A model generated the notes under the pieces. The model saw only the letters and a program-made list of their open reading frames with translations, searched no databases and had not been told where the DNA came from. From the NCBI RefSeq assembly GCF_900086585.1, contig NZ_FLKM01000009.1, positions 372,001 through 436,000 of the forward strand: DNA of 64,000 nucleotides. Direction: 5' to 3'. This document shows, piece by piece, positions 9,099 to 18,661 of the stretch (position 1 is its first letter; every line of letters starts with the position of its first letter). The DNA comes from Emergencia timonensis. GTDB lineage: Bacteria > Bacillota > Clostridia > Peptostreptococcales > Anaerovoracaceae. The position numbers were made by a program, and so were the translations under genes.

Positions 9099-10904
9099 AT
9101 GATTTTACTGACAGCTGAAAAAATAAAGAAAAGTTATACCGAAAAACCGCTGCTCACCAGCATCGACCTGACCATTAACGATGATGACAAGATCGGGCTG
9201 ATTGGCGTCAACGGCAGCGGAAAATCCACCCTGCTGAAAATCATCGCTGGAGCGATAGAGCCGGAAGGCGGTGTCATAACTAAGGGAAAGGAACTGCGCA
9301 GCGCTTATCTGCCGCAAAACCCGGATTTTGACGAGAACTTGAGCGTCATGGATCAGGCTGTCAGATATCTGGAAACCATCAGCCCTCATTTTGAATTCTA
9401 TCAGTGCCAGTCAATGCTGACAAAACTGGGCATCGCTGATTTTGACCAGAAGATGGGAGAACTTTCTGGCGGGCAGAGAAAGCGGGTCGCTATGGCAGCC
9501 GTACTGACGGCAGAAAGCAACCTTCTAATCTTGGACGAGCCGACCAACCATATGGATAACGATATCATAATTTGGCTAGAAGAATTTTTGATCGGCTACC
9601 GCGGGGCTATTTTTATGATTACTCACGACCGCTATTTCCTGGACAGAGTAACAGGCCGTATCGCCGAAATAGACGGCGGCAAATTGTACAGCTATGACGG
9701 TAACTACGACTATTATTTGGAGACCAAAGGGGCTCGTAAAGAAATGCAGCTGGCCAGCGAAAGAAAGCGGCAGGCTATCTACAAAAAAGAGCTGGCCTGG
9801 ATCAGGCGCGGCGCGCAGGCCAGGACAACCAAGGCAAAGGGAAGGATACAGCGATTTCAGGAGCTTGAAGATAACAAACTGGTAGTTGATGAGACTTCTC
9901 TGGAACTGAATACCATATCCAGTCGTCTTGGGAAGAAGATCATAGAAATCGATTCCCTCAGCAAGGCCTATGGCGAGAAGGTTTTGTTCTCTGATTTCAG
10001 CTATACGTTGCTGCGAAACGATCGGATCGGCATCATCGGTCCTAATGGCTGCGGTAAGTCCACTTTATTAAATACGATTATGGGACGGATAAAACCTGAC
10101 AGCGGGCAGGTTGTAATAGGCGATACTGTGAATATCGGATACTTCTCACAGGAAAATCAGGCTCTTGATGAAACCTCAAGGGTCATTAAATACATTGCGG
10201 ATATCTCTGACAATATCAAGACATCGGAGGGCAGTTTTTCTGCCTCACAGATGTTGGAACGTTTTTTATTTCCGCCGCAAATGCATTCGGTGGAAATCGG
10301 CAGATTGTCGGGAGGTGAAAAGCGGAGACTATACCTTCTCAGTATCCTTATGACGGCGCCAAATGTGTTGATTTTGGACGAGCCGACCAACGATTTGGAC
10401 ATCGAAACCCTGACCATTTTGGAAGACTATTTGGACGATTTCAGCGGGGCGGTCATTGTCTGCTCCCACGATCGGTATTTCTTGGATAGAGTGACGAGAA
10501 AAACCTTTGCCTTTCAAGGCCAGGGGCATATGAAAGAATATAACGGCGGCTACAGCGACTATGAAATCAAACGGCGGGAAGAGCAGGCGCAGGAAAAGCA
10601 GGCGCAGCGGCTCAAAGGAAAGTCTGCTGGCGCAGAGCGAACGAGAACCCAGCAGCGACCACAAAAGCCGAAGTTCTCTTACAAGGAGCAGAGAGAATAC
10701 GAGACCATCGACGAGGACATCGCGGCTTTGGAGAACCGTATCTCTGAGACAGAAACAGAGATGCTGCAGAATGCCACCGACTTTCCGAGGTTAGCCAAGC
10801 TGACAGAGGAGAAGGAAGAACTCGAAGGACGGCTGATGGAGAAGATGGATCGCTGGGAATATTTGTCCGAGCTGGCGGAGAAAATTGCCAGTTATAAGAA
10901 ATAA
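9099..10904 (+). CDS. ABC-F family ATPase, Uup-like
   Basis: A 601-residue soluble protein with two ABC ATPase domains and no membrane segments, as in ribosome-associated ABC-F proteins. Domain 1 has Walker A GVNGSGKS (36-43), LSGGQRKR and LILDEPTNH; domain 2 has GPNGCGKS near 314, LSGGEKRR and LILDEPTND. A basic, KQAQ-rich stretch and a glutamate-rich coiled coil (about 535-600) form the C terminus, the hallmark of Uup. AAGGAG precedes the ATG. The family acts on translation and ribosome quality; resistance roles exist for other branches, but nothing points to that here. Confidence 0.9.
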   Translation: MILLTAEKIKKSYTEKPLLTSIDLTINDDDKIGLIGVNGSGKSTLLKIIAGAIEPEGGVITKGKELRSAYLPQNPDFDENLSVMDQAVRYLETISPHFEFYQCQSMLTKLGIADFDQKMGELSGGQRKRVAMAAVLTAESNLLILDEPTNHMDNDIIIWLEEFLIGYRGAIFMITHDRYFLDRVTGRIAEIDGGKLYSYDGNYDYYLETKGARKEMQLASERKRQAIYKKELAWIRRGAQARTTKAKGRIQRFQELEDNKLVVDETSLELNTISSRLGKKIIEIDSLSKAYGEKVLFSDFSYTLLRNDRIGIIGPNGCGKSTLLNTIMGRIKPDSGQVVIGDTVNIGYFSQENQALDETSRVIKYIADISDNIKTSEGSFSASQMLERFLFPPQMHSVEIGRLSGGEKRRLYLLSILMTAPNVLILDEPTNDLDIETLTILEDYLDDFSGAVIVCSHDRYFLDRVTRKTFAFQGQGHMKEYNGGYSDYEIKRREEQAQEKQAQRLKGKSAGAERTRTQQRPQKPKFSYKEQREYETIDEDIAALENRISETETEMLQNATDFPRLAKLTEEKEELEGRLMEKMDRWEYLSELAEKIASYKK

Positions 10905-10960
10905 AGAGTGCTATAATATCATGGACTTGTCGGACGGTTTATAGGCAGGGGAGAAACTAG

Positions 10961-10988
10961 TTTACAACTGACCATAAAAGTGTACAAT
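10961..10988 (+). promoter_or_regulatory. Promoter of the ydbC-like operon
   Basis: TTTACA (10961-10966), 16-bp spacer, TACAAT (10983-10988), about 45 bases before the PC4-like gene. Confidence 0.5.
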
Positions 10989-11034
10989 ATAAATACAGAA
11001 TTTTTATCATAGTGATATTTGGAGGTAATGACAG

Positions 11035-11253
11035 ATGGCAGATATTAAATACGAGATTGTAGAGGAATTGGGCGTTTTATCGGAGAATGCCAGAGGCTGG
11101 CGCAAGGAACTGAACCTGGTCAGCTGGAACGGAGCGCAGCCCAAGTATGACCTACGAGACTGGGCACCGGAACACGAGAAAATGGGAAAGGGCATTACCC
11201 TGACCGCTGCAGAAGTGAAAGAATTAAAAGCGCTACTGGGCGCTATAGAATAG
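11035..11253 (+). CDS. YdbC/PC4-like single-stranded nucleic-acid-binding protein
   Basis: A 72-residue protein that resembles Lactococcus YdbC, a bacterial relative of the eukaryotic coactivator PC4. It has the family features of a WRKELNLVSWNG beta-strand region, a KYDLRDWAPEHEKMGKG motif, and a C-terminal helix (LTAAEVKELKALL). It probably binds single-stranded DNA or RNA as a dimer. GGAGG precedes the ATG. The stop is UAG, followed within a few codons by another stop, so read-through would add little. Confidence 0.85.
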   Translation: MADIKYEIVEELGVLSENARGWRKELNLVSWNGAQPKYDLRDWAPEHEKMGKGITLTAAEVKELKALLGAIE

Positions 11254-11270
11254 AGCGCGGGGGCAGTACC

Positions 11271-11732
11271 ATGAATACAGGCGAAGTAAGAGTCATAGAA
11301 ACGGGCAGATATATGGAGCTGGCACCGCTGTTTCAAGAAGCAGGATTTGAGATTCATATCGAAGGCGACGCGCCGCCGGCCATGATCACCTGCTGGCGGG
11401 CAGAAGATGAAGCGGGCCATCTCCTGGGCGGCATCTCTATCGAACACAAAGGCGGCGAGTTTGTCATCGGAGATATCGCCGTGAGAGAAGATCTCAGAGG
11501 ATGCGACATCGGAACTCTGCTGATGCAGACTGCGCTGAAACGAATTTCTGAAATGGGCGGAGAACGCATTTATCTGGTGGCAAAGGCGCCGAAGTTCTTC
11601 GAGAAATTCGGATTTACTTATTTAACCCCGGAGGAAGCGCCGGACATTTTTAACTGCAAAACCTGTGATCAGCTGAACGTCAGCTGTCATCCGGAATTTA
11701 TGACATATCATTATGAAAAGAGGAGAATTTGA
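11271..11732 (+). CDS. GNAT-family N-acetyltransferase
   Basis: A 153-residue acetyltransferase. The acetyl-CoA-binding motif A is visible as IAVREDLRGCDIGTLLMQ, followed by the beta-bulge region and a KFFEKFGFTYL motif of motif B. Substrate is unknown. It starts 17 bases after the PC4-like gene and ends 3 bases before the oxidoreductase, so the three are probably co-transcribed. Confidence 0.85.
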   Translation: MNTGEVRVIETGRYMELAPLFQEAGFEIHIEGDAPPAMITCWRAEDEAGHLLGGISIEHKGGEFVIGDIAVREDLRGCDIGTLLMQTALKRISEMGGERIYLVAKAPKFFEKFGFTYLTPEEAPDIFNCKTCDQLNVSCHPEFMTYHYEKRRI

Positions 11733-11735
11733 AAA

Positions 11736-12314
11736 ATGGAAAAGCTTTTATTTATCGATGCATGTATCAGTACCCATGCGTCAAGAACAAAGAGACTGTG
11801 CACGACATACATAGACCAGTTCTTGAAGAAGAACCCGGAAGTGACACTGGAAACCGTGGTGCTGCGAAAGGGAAAAGTGGAACCGCTGACCAAGGAACGG
11901 ATTATTGAGCGTGACAAATATGTAGAACGCAAAGACTGGAATCATCCGATGTTCGATTTTGCCAAGCAGTTCCAAGAGGCGGATTACATCGTAGTGGGGA
12001 CGCCGTATTGGGATCTGTCCTTTGCGTCCATCTTGAAAGTGTACGTGGAGAACATCATGGTGGCGGATCTGACCTTCAAAGCGACGAACACTGGCTTTGT
12101 CGGACTCTGCGAGGGCAAGTCCCTGGTGTACATCACCACGGCCGGCGGTTTTATCGGTGATAAGAATTTCGGCTACGACTATATGTGCGGTGTGGCAGAT
12201 ATGTTCGGTATTCCGGAGACGGAGCTGATCAAAGCAGAAGCTTTAGATATCGAAGGCTTTGATGCAGAGAAGATCATGGAAAAAGCCATCGAAGAGGTAA
12301 AACAGAGATTTTAA
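11736..12314 (+). CDS. NAD(P)H-dependent flavodoxin-fold oxidoreductase
   Basis: A 192-residue protein of the flavodoxin-like quinone reductase / azoreductase family. It begins with a beta strand and a phosphate-binding loop (FIDACISTHASRT), contains VVGTPYWDLSFASILKVYVENI, typical of FMN-binding azoreductases, and YITTAGGF. It likely reduces quinones, azo compounds or other electrophiles with FMN. GAGGAG lies 9-14 bases before the start. It is the last gene before a strong terminator. Confidence 0.82.
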   Translation: MEKLLFIDACISTHASRTKRLCTTYIDQFLKKNPEVTLETVVLRKGKVEPLTKERIIERDKYVERKDWNHPMFDFAKQFQEADYIVVGTPYWDLSFASILKVYVENIMVADLTFKATNTGFVGLCEGKSLVYITTAGGFIGDKNFGYDYMCGVADMFGIPETELIKAEALDIEGFDAEKIMEKAIEEVKQRF

Positions 12315-12350
12315 AAAAGGGCTATTGCACCAAGACAGGTGACTGGCCAA

Positions 12351-12402
12351 AACGGCGCAAAGCGGTGAGAATACACTGCTTTGCGCCGTTCTATTTTATT
12401 TT
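12351..12402 (+). terminator. Intrinsic terminator
   Basis: AACGGCGCAAAGC (12351-12363) pairs perfectly with GCTTTGCGCCGTT (12378-12390), followed by a U-rich tract. The AACGGCGCAAA core recurs in the terminators near 62655 and 62862. Confidence 0.85.
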
Positions 12403-12414
12403 GGGAAATCGAAT

Positions 12415-12870
12415 TTATTGTAAAGGCTTCTCTCTTTCCTGTACCAAGTTACTGTCAAAAGTAATTTCTACCGCAGCATGGTTTATTTTTTTCCCTGTGA
12501 GACATACGACATATTCCTCATCGCTTTTTACCTTCTTCAGTGAAATGGAAAAGGTGTCTGACTGCACCTCTTTGTCCCATGTGCTGCTCCATAAGATTGT
12601 CTTTGTCTTGTTGTTTTTTACTTCCAAAATCACGCTTTCGCCGTTCAAATTCAACGTTCCTTCAGCGATTAAAGTCTCCATATCTTCGGATACAGTAAAC
12701 AATTTTTCATTTACAAAGGGGGCTGCATCATCATAGTTTTTATCAAATTCCATTTTTAGGGTTAATTTATCTTCATCTGCTATGTCAGGTGCAGGATTGT
12801 CAGCATTTGCGCAGGCTGTCAAACTCGCCATGATGATAAGCGAGATAAATAGAACTGTTATCTTTTTCAA
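12415..12870 (-). CDS. Small lipoprotein of unknown function
   Basis: A 151-residue protein with a lipoprotein signal peptide and lipobox LTAC (Cys about residue 20). The mature part looks like a single beta-rich domain (LTLKMEFDKNYDD, alternating hydrophobic strands, VVCLTGKK). It may relate to BsuPI-like intracellular proteinase inhibitors, but I cannot establish this. It lies 20 bases downstream of the YdeI gene on the same strand. Confidence 0.75.
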   Translation of the reverse strand: MKKITVLFISLIIMASLTACANADNPAPDIADEDKLTLKMEFDKNYDDAAPFVNEKLFTVSEDMETLIAEGTLNLNGESVILEVKNNKTKTILWSSTWDKEVQSDTFSISLKKVKSDEEYVVCLTGKKINHAAVEITFDSNLVQEREKPLQ

Positions 12871-12890
12871 AAAGTTACCTCCATATATCT

Positions 12891-13451
12891 TTACATCGGC
12901 TTCAGGTTCTGATTGAGGCGGTCGACCATCCAGGCCAGGCGTTTTTGCCTGCCGGCATCTGTCTTTGCGTCAAAGTATGCCCGCGTGTAGGTCTTTTTTA
13001 CTGACGGAGACATCCCTTGGAAGTTGGTATAAGCAGGCTCAAAATCTTTTAAGATAGCAGCCAGAGAGGCAATTTGTTCCTCTGTAATCGTCGGAACCTT
13101 GGGTGCATCCCACTGACCGTTTTTCTTGGCTTCTTCTATCTTGCTTCTGCCGTAGTCCGTCATAATTCCCTGCTGCTCCAACTGCTTGACGATTCCTTTA
13201 TTTTTCTCTGACCACTTGCTGTTTTCTCTGCGCTGAGAAAAATATTTCTTGTAGGTCTTATCGTCGAGGCTTTGCATCTGGCCGTCAATCCAACCAAAAC
13301 AGAGGGCTTCTTCCAGAGCCTCTTTTGCCTTGATGGTTTTCGGCCCGCCTGCTTTGCCAAATAGAAGCCAGACGCCAGCGTCGGATTGACAATTTTCGCT
13401 CAGCCATTTCCTAAAGTCTCCTCTATTTGTAAACTCTAATATTTCGTTCAT
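12891..13451 (-). CDS. YdeI/OmpD-associated family protein
   Basis: A 186-residue member of the YdeI family, proteins linked to resistance to antimicrobial peptides and of unclear biochemistry. Family motifs are FRKWLSEN near the N terminus, EALCFGWIDGQMQSLDD in the middle, YFSQRRENSKWSEKN, and a C-terminal KRLAWMVDRLNQ. GGAGG precedes the ATG. Confidence 0.88.
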   Translation of the reverse strand: MNEILEFTNRGDFRKWLSENCQSDAGVWLLFGKAGGPKTIKAKEALEEALCFGWIDGQMQSLDDKTYKKYFSQRRENSKWSEKNKGIVKQLEQQGIMTDYGRSKIEEAKKNGQWDAPKVPTITEEQIASLAAILKDFEPAYTNFQGMSPSVKKTYTRAYFDAKTDAGRQKRLAWMVDRLNQNLKPM

Positions 13452-13638
13452 AGAAACCTCCGTTTCGATTACTCAGCATGTTAACTTGTCCAAGCCGTCT
13501 CACTCTTTCTTTTGCTTTCATTTTAATGGCTGGCTGCAGGTTTGTCAAACCCTCTTGCCAACTAGAAATATAGAAAAGATAGTGATATAATGAAAGAAAA
13601 TTAATAATTATCTGTAAATTATGGTGAGGAGGGATACC

Positions 13639-15321
13639 GTGGAGCAGTATTATCAAATGGCGCAGAAGATTACTTCTGCGAATCAGAAGAGGTCTGGAAC
13701 CATCAGGCACAATTTAGCCAGCAGTCTGGATTACGATTACGTGACCTGGCGTCTGGGAGGAGAGGGGTTACTGAAGAAAAAGTATCATCAGATCTACCAG
13801 ATGCTGCAGGAAACGCGCTGCCAGGATCTGAAAATGGCAGAAAAAGGCGGATGCCCAGACGGAGGCTGCGGATCGAAAGGCTCTGAAACTGATGGCACAG
13901 GGCTGACCGACGCAATGAATATCCGTACACTGAACTTTCATCCGCGAACGACGCTGGAGAGCACCTCCTGTATGGATCTGACGCGGGAAAATCCGTCCAT
14001 CGTCATCATCGGCGACGTCTCAGACGTGGCCAGCAAAAAAAGCGTGGACGGTTTTGCTGTCAATGATAACGATTCATCCTATCTGGCCGGAGGCATCAAA
14101 GTGCCGGCGGCATGCCTGATCAAAGAACAGGAGCGCCGCTTTCTCGCTGCGTCTACCTTTTACTGGACGGAACAGGACGAAGAGGGGAGGATTTTGCTGA
14201 GGAGCAAAACCGACGTGTCTGATGTCCTCAAAGTCATCGGCGCCAGCACTCTGGTTGAGTCCATGACCGTGGAGGCGCCTGTGCCGGTTCGCCATACAGG
14301 AGGGCAGAAGACCACTATCTACTATAACCGGAAGGGTGTCCTGGACGATTCACTTTGGGACTACTACTACGAAAACGTGGCGACGACATCGGAGAAGATC
14401 AATATCCATATGCCTTTTAAGGGCAGCGTCACCTTTAGTAAAGGATTTGCGCCTAAAACGCCGCCGTTTATCGACCGCAACAAGGAATTTTACTTCTATA
14501 TAGAAAATGAGAAAAATGGAGTTGCAAACTTTAATCTGTCTCAGATGAGCGCCGTCAGCCTGAGTGTCAGCGGGCGGACGTTATCATGGGAGTTTCCGAC
14601 AGACTGGAAAACCACCATCGCAAAGAAAGCACTGACCGGCGCATCGCAGCTGACGTTTTACTGTCGCATGCACATCATGACAGACAGTGGAATCAGCGTG
14701 CCTCTGACCATCCAGAGCAATAATCTTGATCACGAGGATCCGTCCTATGCAAAGATTCCAAAGATCGATATCCTGTGGGGCTGTTTCGCAAAGGATACGT
14801 ACATCACCATGGCAGGCGGCAGCAGAAAAATGGTCTGTGAGGTCAGGCCGGGCGAGCAGGTCAGAACGCGTGGCGGGAGCTGTAAAGTAGAAGATCTCAT
14901 TCAGGGGCCTGAGGAGAGGCTGTTTTTGATCAGGACCGCCAGGGGAAATGAAATCCGTCTGACAGAAAATCACCCCCTGCTGACCACAGAGGGGATGAAA
15001 ATGGCGAAGGATCTCACATGGGGCAGCATCCTGGAAATGGAATACGGCAGGGACACCATTGAAGAACTTCATCTGGTGGAATATCACGATACGGTCTACA
15101 GCCTGCTGCTTGCGGATGAAGCACTTTTGATCGCAGACGGCTTCTTTGCCGGCGACTTCAAGGCGCAGAACAGAGCGATGAAAGAGGCTGAGGCGGCAGC
15201 CAAGGAAGAGAAGAACAGGAAACTCGCACCGTTCCAGGAGGAACTGAACGAGCTGGTCGCATCCCTTGCGGAAGAGAAAGGAGAACGCCATGAAAGAGAA
15301 TATGGTGAAAGAAGCCTGTAA
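13639..15321 (+). CDS. Hint-domain protein of unknown function
   Basis: A 560-residue protein. The GTG at 13639 is preferred because AGGAGGG lies 5 bases before it; an ATG at 13621 in the same frame has no ribosome binding site. Residues 1-380 match no family I know: a Tyr-rich N terminus, a short Gly/Cys patch (GGCPDGGCGSKG), then beta-rich sequence. From C382 there is a Hint (intein/hedgehog-type) fold: CFAKDTYITMAGG as block A, RLTENHPLLTTEG with H445 as block B, then a C-terminal YSLLLADEALLIADGFF. The usual terminal His-Asn is replaced (AGDFKAQN). A charged coiled coil follows. There is no signal peptide. The end overlaps the LamG gene by 32 bases. Confidence 0.75.
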   Translation: MEQYYQMAQKITSANQKRSGTIRHNLASSLDYDYVTWRLGGEGLLKKKYHQIYQMLQETRCQDLKMAEKGGCPDGGCGSKGSETDGTGLTDAMNIRTLNFHPRTTLESTSCMDLTRENPSIVIIGDVSDVASKKSVDGFAVNDNDSSYLAGGIKVPAACLIKEQERRFLAASTFYWTEQDEEGRILLRSKTDVSDVLKVIGASTLVESMTVEAPVPVRHTGGQKTTIYYNRKGVLDDSLWDYYYENVATTSEKINIHMPFKGSVTFSKGFAPKTPPFIDRNKEFYFYIENEKNGVANFNLSQMSAVSLSVSGRTLSWEFPTDWKTTIAKKALTGASQLTFYCRMHIMTDSGISVPLTIQSNNLDHEDPSYAKIPKIDILWGCFAKDTYITMAGGSRKMVCEVRPGEQVRTRGGSCKVEDLIQGPEERLFLIRTARGNEIRLTENHPLLTTEGMKMAKDLTWGSILEMEYGRDTIEELHLVEYHDTVYSLLLADEALLIADGFFAGDFKAQNRAMKEAEAAAKEEKNRKLAPFQEELNELVASLAEEKGERHEREYGERSL

Positions 15322-18283
15322 TGCGCTGAGCATCAGCAACAAAGAGTCCTTAGGCAACTATGTGAGTGTAGACATTGCCAGCCTGGCTGCGGGCCAATAT
15401 ACTTTGGATGTGTGGATTTACATAGTAGGGGGCAGCAGTGATATCATCAGCCAGGAGAACGGGATTCGCATCGGCATCGAGAACGAAATGTTCTATTTCT
15501 ATCATCCTGCGGCGGGGCAGAAGGCGGTGCGGCCGCTGGGGCCTTTGCCGAGGAAGAAGCAATGGATCAATCTGCTGTTAAGCTATAACGGCAGCAAGGT
15601 CTCCTTTGCGCTGAATGGGTTTCCGGCGGGTGAAATTGCCTGCAGCGGTGCGACGCTGATACAGAACTGCCCGATCAGGCTGGGTTATGGTTTCCACGGA
15701 TATATGCGCAGCTTCCGCTGTTACAACGCGGCTCTCACGGCGGAGCAATACAAGAATTACGTATTTGAAACGGTTTATGACAGTGCGTCTATGAACAGCC
15801 TGCTGGCCTTTATCGACTTTTCAAAGGAAGACATGCCTGATATCAGTAATCACGGCGCCACGGCGTCTCCCCACGGTTCCTGCGGGGTCATGAACCTGGT
15901 TCCCGTCTATCTGCCGTCAAAGGGAAAGTTCGCATCGGTCAACCCTGGAGGCGATATCAATCCGGGAGGATTTGAGAGCGGTGAATTTTCTGTCTATGTC
16001 AAAATGTATCTCAGACCTTCGCAGAAACAGAACCAGGTGATCTTTTCCAACGGTGATTTAGAAGATGCAGATTCTGTAATTCTCTTTTTGCGGGAGGATG
16101 GAAATAAGGTGCAGTTCAACCTACAGCTGGGTTCAGTCAGTATGTGCCTGGGATCGGCTCACGACGTCTTTCAGTGGGTAGACGTTTTGATCACCTATGG
16201 CGCAGGCCAGGTAACGGCATTCTTTAACGGCACGCAGGTGACGTCGTCGCATTCCTTTGCGAAGAGACAGCAAAGAGGAGGATTCCGTTTGGGGAACGGG
16301 TTTGACTCGGCGCACCCTGAAATGGACTTCACCTGTGAACAATATCTGTTTACGGCAGCTGTATTCGACAAGAAGCTGGGACAGGCCGATGCGGAAAGCT
16401 TTCTGGAAAATCATCCTTATATCTTTGAGGACGGTTTGATTGCGTTATTTTCCTTTGCACCGGAGCCTGCCGAGCTGACGACCTGCCGCCAGATTCATCT
16501 GGACGAGGATGACGTGGTGCTGGCACAGCGGACCCTGGACAGCCTGCCGCAGACAGGGTACGACTACCGCAGTAATCGGACGCAGCCGACGGTATCGGAT
16601 ATGAGAAAATGGAAGGCGGAGTCCATCTGGGATGGACTGGTCAGCTACTACGAAGCCTCTGCAAATCTGACACCGACACTTACAGAAAATCAGAAGCAGG
16701 CGGTCATCTGCTCCATTGCTGAAGACAGCGAACTGCTGCAGAGCTTTGCCCCAGCGTTTACCGCACTTACCTTGTCGGAACAGATTTTTGCCAAGTGTCT
16801 TGCAGACGCCCCGCAGCGTAAGATGATCAATGTGATCAAAATGGGAAGGTTTGTTGGCAAAAAGACCGGTGCTGCAGGCGGCGCTGCTGCTGGAGCAGGT
16901 ATGGCGCTGACTGGCGCTGCGGCTGGCGGCCTGACAGAGGCAGGGAAAGACGTCCTGACGCTTTTGTCACTGATTACCTTATTCACCTGGATTTTAAGTA
17001 AAGCCGCGGAGAAGATGAAGGACAGGCGAAAGGACAAACCGGACCACGACGACGATGACAGCGAGATCACCCTATCTATTACCAGCATGTCCTTCCAGCA
17101 CAGTCCTGATGATTTCACGGCCAGCGCAGTTCGCTGCCGTACTTGTGATGGCAGCGTATCCCCGCCGGAGTGGACCAATGCCAGGAGAGATGGGGCAGAA
17201 GCCGTTTACATCGCAGACAAGATACAGAACGTAAAAGTAAAGGTGAAATTCATCCTTACGGATAAGTCCAAGAAGCCGACTCCGCCGTATCATGTTTCTA
17301 TCTGGGCCTTTGCCACAGACAGCAGCGCAGTTTTCCAAAAGCTGGAGTATTCGGCAAAGGGGCTTTCAGCCGGGGTTGAATATGAGGGTGAGTTCACCGT
17401 GACAAAGGGCAGCTGTGCGTGCAGTGACCTATCCTATCAGGATCTGGAACTGTGGTGGAATTATACGATTAACGGCAGCACCAACACCCTGGCCAACACC
17501 AAGGCCTGCATCTACTTCCTTCCGACTACGCCGACAGATCCGGTTTATCTGGATCAGGAACACAAAGACAACAGCGTGCCGCTGGAATTGCTGCGGATGT
17601 TCTCTGAAAAACTGACTACGCTGCAGCCTCGTGAATATGCGGAACTGGAACAGGTCACTGCAGCGGACATGAAGACCTATACGGACCAGGTCTACAACTG
17701 CGCAGCGTTTAAGTATAATCCCAACGCACATCCTTTTGTGACGGTTTGTGATGTAAAGGAAAATGCAGCGCCCTACACGTTACGAGGTTATCTGAATCTT
17801 TTCGATCAAAATGCCATGCTACGGGACATTAGCCTGTATCAAAAAAATCCATTCAGAGGTAAGACAGAAGCCAATTGCAATGTTTATGCCTGCATGCTCA
17901 GCTACAATTTCTCGCTCCACGGTGTTTTTTCTACCGTCTGCATCATCACCTCAGGAAATCCGGCGGCAGCGCTGCAGACCAACGCCATCAAAGGAGCCGG
18001 TGCGGTTGCGGCACAGGCTTTTCAGTTTCGTTACCATGCCATCGTAAAAGTGCCGCCGCAGGTCAGCGTGACAGGCCTTTTACACAACGCATATTATGAT
18101 GCCTGCTGCCGGACGGCGGGTGGAGAAACTCTGGCAAATCTGGCATTTCGAAGCAACTTTGCGACGCCTCTGGTGCAGGCTGGAGAAACGGACACCTACC
18201 GCGGCAAAGTCTTCCGGCAGGGCACTGCCGCCGTAGAGCAGCGAAACATGCTCTGCGTGCCGTATGGCATCATAGCGCCGTAG
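15290..18283 (+). CDS. Large LamG-domain protein, partner of the Hint protein
   Basis: A 997-residue protein; ATG 15290 follows AAAGGAG and lies inside the preceding gene. Two concanavalin-like LamG domains are visible: about residues 10-160 (YTLDVWIYIVGG, LLLSYNGSKVSFALNG, MRSFRCYNAALTAEQ) and about 205-375 (FSVYVKMYLRP, VLITYGAGQVTAFFNGTQV). Then come a helical stretch, a Gly/Ala-rich segment (523-545), a hydrophobic helix (about 555-570), an acidic patch, and a C-terminal domain of about 400 residues that I do not recognise. LamG domains usually bind glycans, but no signal peptide is seen, so export, if any, needs another route. It ends in UAG. Confidence 0.75.
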   Translation: MKENMVKEACNALSISNKESLGNYVSVDIASLAAGQYTLDVWIYIVGGSSDIISQENGIRIGIENEMFYFYHPAAGQKAVRPLGPLPRKKQWINLLLSYNGSKVSFALNGFPAGEIACSGATLIQNCPIRLGYGFHGYMRSFRCYNAALTAEQYKNYVFETVYDSASMNSLLAFIDFSKEDMPDISNHGATASPHGSCGVMNLVPVYLPSKGKFASVNPGGDINPGGFESGEFSVYVKMYLRPSQKQNQVIFSNGDLEDADSVILFLREDGNKVQFNLQLGSVSMCLGSAHDVFQWVDVLITYGAGQVTAFFNGTQVTSSHSFAKRQQRGGFRLGNGFDSAHPEMDFTCEQYLFTAAVFDKKLGQADAESFLENHPYIFEDGLIALFSFAPEPAELTTCRQIHLDEDDVVLAQRTLDSLPQTGYDYRSNRTQPTVSDMRKWKAESIWDGLVSYYEASANLTPTLTENQKQAVICSIAEDSELLQSFAPAFTALTLSEQIFAKCLADAPQRKMINVIKMGRFVGKKTGAAGGAAAGAGMALTGAAAGGLTEAGKDVLTLLSLITLFTWILSKAAEKMKDRRKDKPDHDDDDSEITLSITSMSFQHSPDDFTASAVRCRTCDGSVSPPEWTNARRDGAEAVYIADKIQNVKVKVKFILTDKSKKPTPPYHVSIWAFATDSSAVFQKLEYSAKGLSAGVEYEGEFTVTKGSCACSDLSYQDLELWWNYTINGSTNTLANTKACIYFLPTTPTDPVYLDQEHKDNSVPLELLRMFSEKLTTLQPREYAELEQVTAADMKTYTDQVYNCAAFKYNPNAHPFVTVCDVKENAAPYTLRGYLNLFDQNAMLRDISLYQKNPFRGKTEANCNVYACMLSYNFSLHGVFSTVCIITSGNPAAALQTNAIKGAGAVAAQAFQFRYHAIVKVPPQVSVTGLLHNAYYDACCRTAGGETLANLAFRSNFATPLVQAGETDTYRGKVFRQGTAAVEQRNMLCVPYGIIAP

Positions 18284-18345
18284 GATGCAATTAGAAATGA
18301 AAACAAATAAATGAAAAAATATTTGTAATTTGAAACAAAAAAATA

Positions 18346-18374
18346 TTGACAACCACTTCTGCTGGTAGTAAGAT
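18346..18374 (+). promoter_or_regulatory. Promoter of the T-box leader
   Basis: TTGACA (18346-18351), 17-bp spacer, TAAGAT (18369-18374). Transcription would start near 18381, directly before the T-box. Confidence 0.75.
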
Positions 18375-18384
18375 ACTTGCATAA

Positions 18385-18655
18385 GCAAAGTTGAATAGAA
18401 ACCAAAGACTTTGACGGAGACAGTAGATTCACGCCGAAAAGGCAGGAGCGAACCGGGGATGGTGAGAGCCCGGCGCCGAAGGTAGACGTTTATTGAAGAT
18501 CACTCCCGAGTTGCAGGGCCGAAAAGCCGCAATTGGCTGAGTAAGCGCTGACGGGCCTTCCCCGTAATCGGAAGAACATATGATGGTATGTTTTGTAGCA
18601 GGTGGTTTAGCGCAGATATTTTATCTCCGTCCTGATACAGGACGGAGTTTTATTA
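18385..18655 (+). ncRNA. T-box riboswitch, probable isoleucine specifier
   Basis: Stem I shows the AGUA of the specifier-loop S-turn (18422-18425) and its partner GAA (18495-18497). The T-box core AGGTGGTTTAGCGC begins at 18600, and a terminator follows: CTCCGTCC pairs with GGACGGAG (18625-18647), then TTTTATT. In the known order GAA-codon-A, the specifier reads GAU or, shifted one base, AUC-A. The tRNA acceptor-binding bulge is UGGU, which demands discriminator A; tRNA-Ile has A73 and tRNA-Asp has G73, so AUC (Ile) is favoured. Uncharged tRNA-Ile would allow read-through into the oxidoreductase operon. Confidence 0.85.
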
Positions 18656-18661
18656 TAACAT

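Noticed and set aside
14584..15357. 257-codon minus-strand frame opposite the Hint gene
   Set aside because: No ribosome binding site; sense strand carries Hint motifs.
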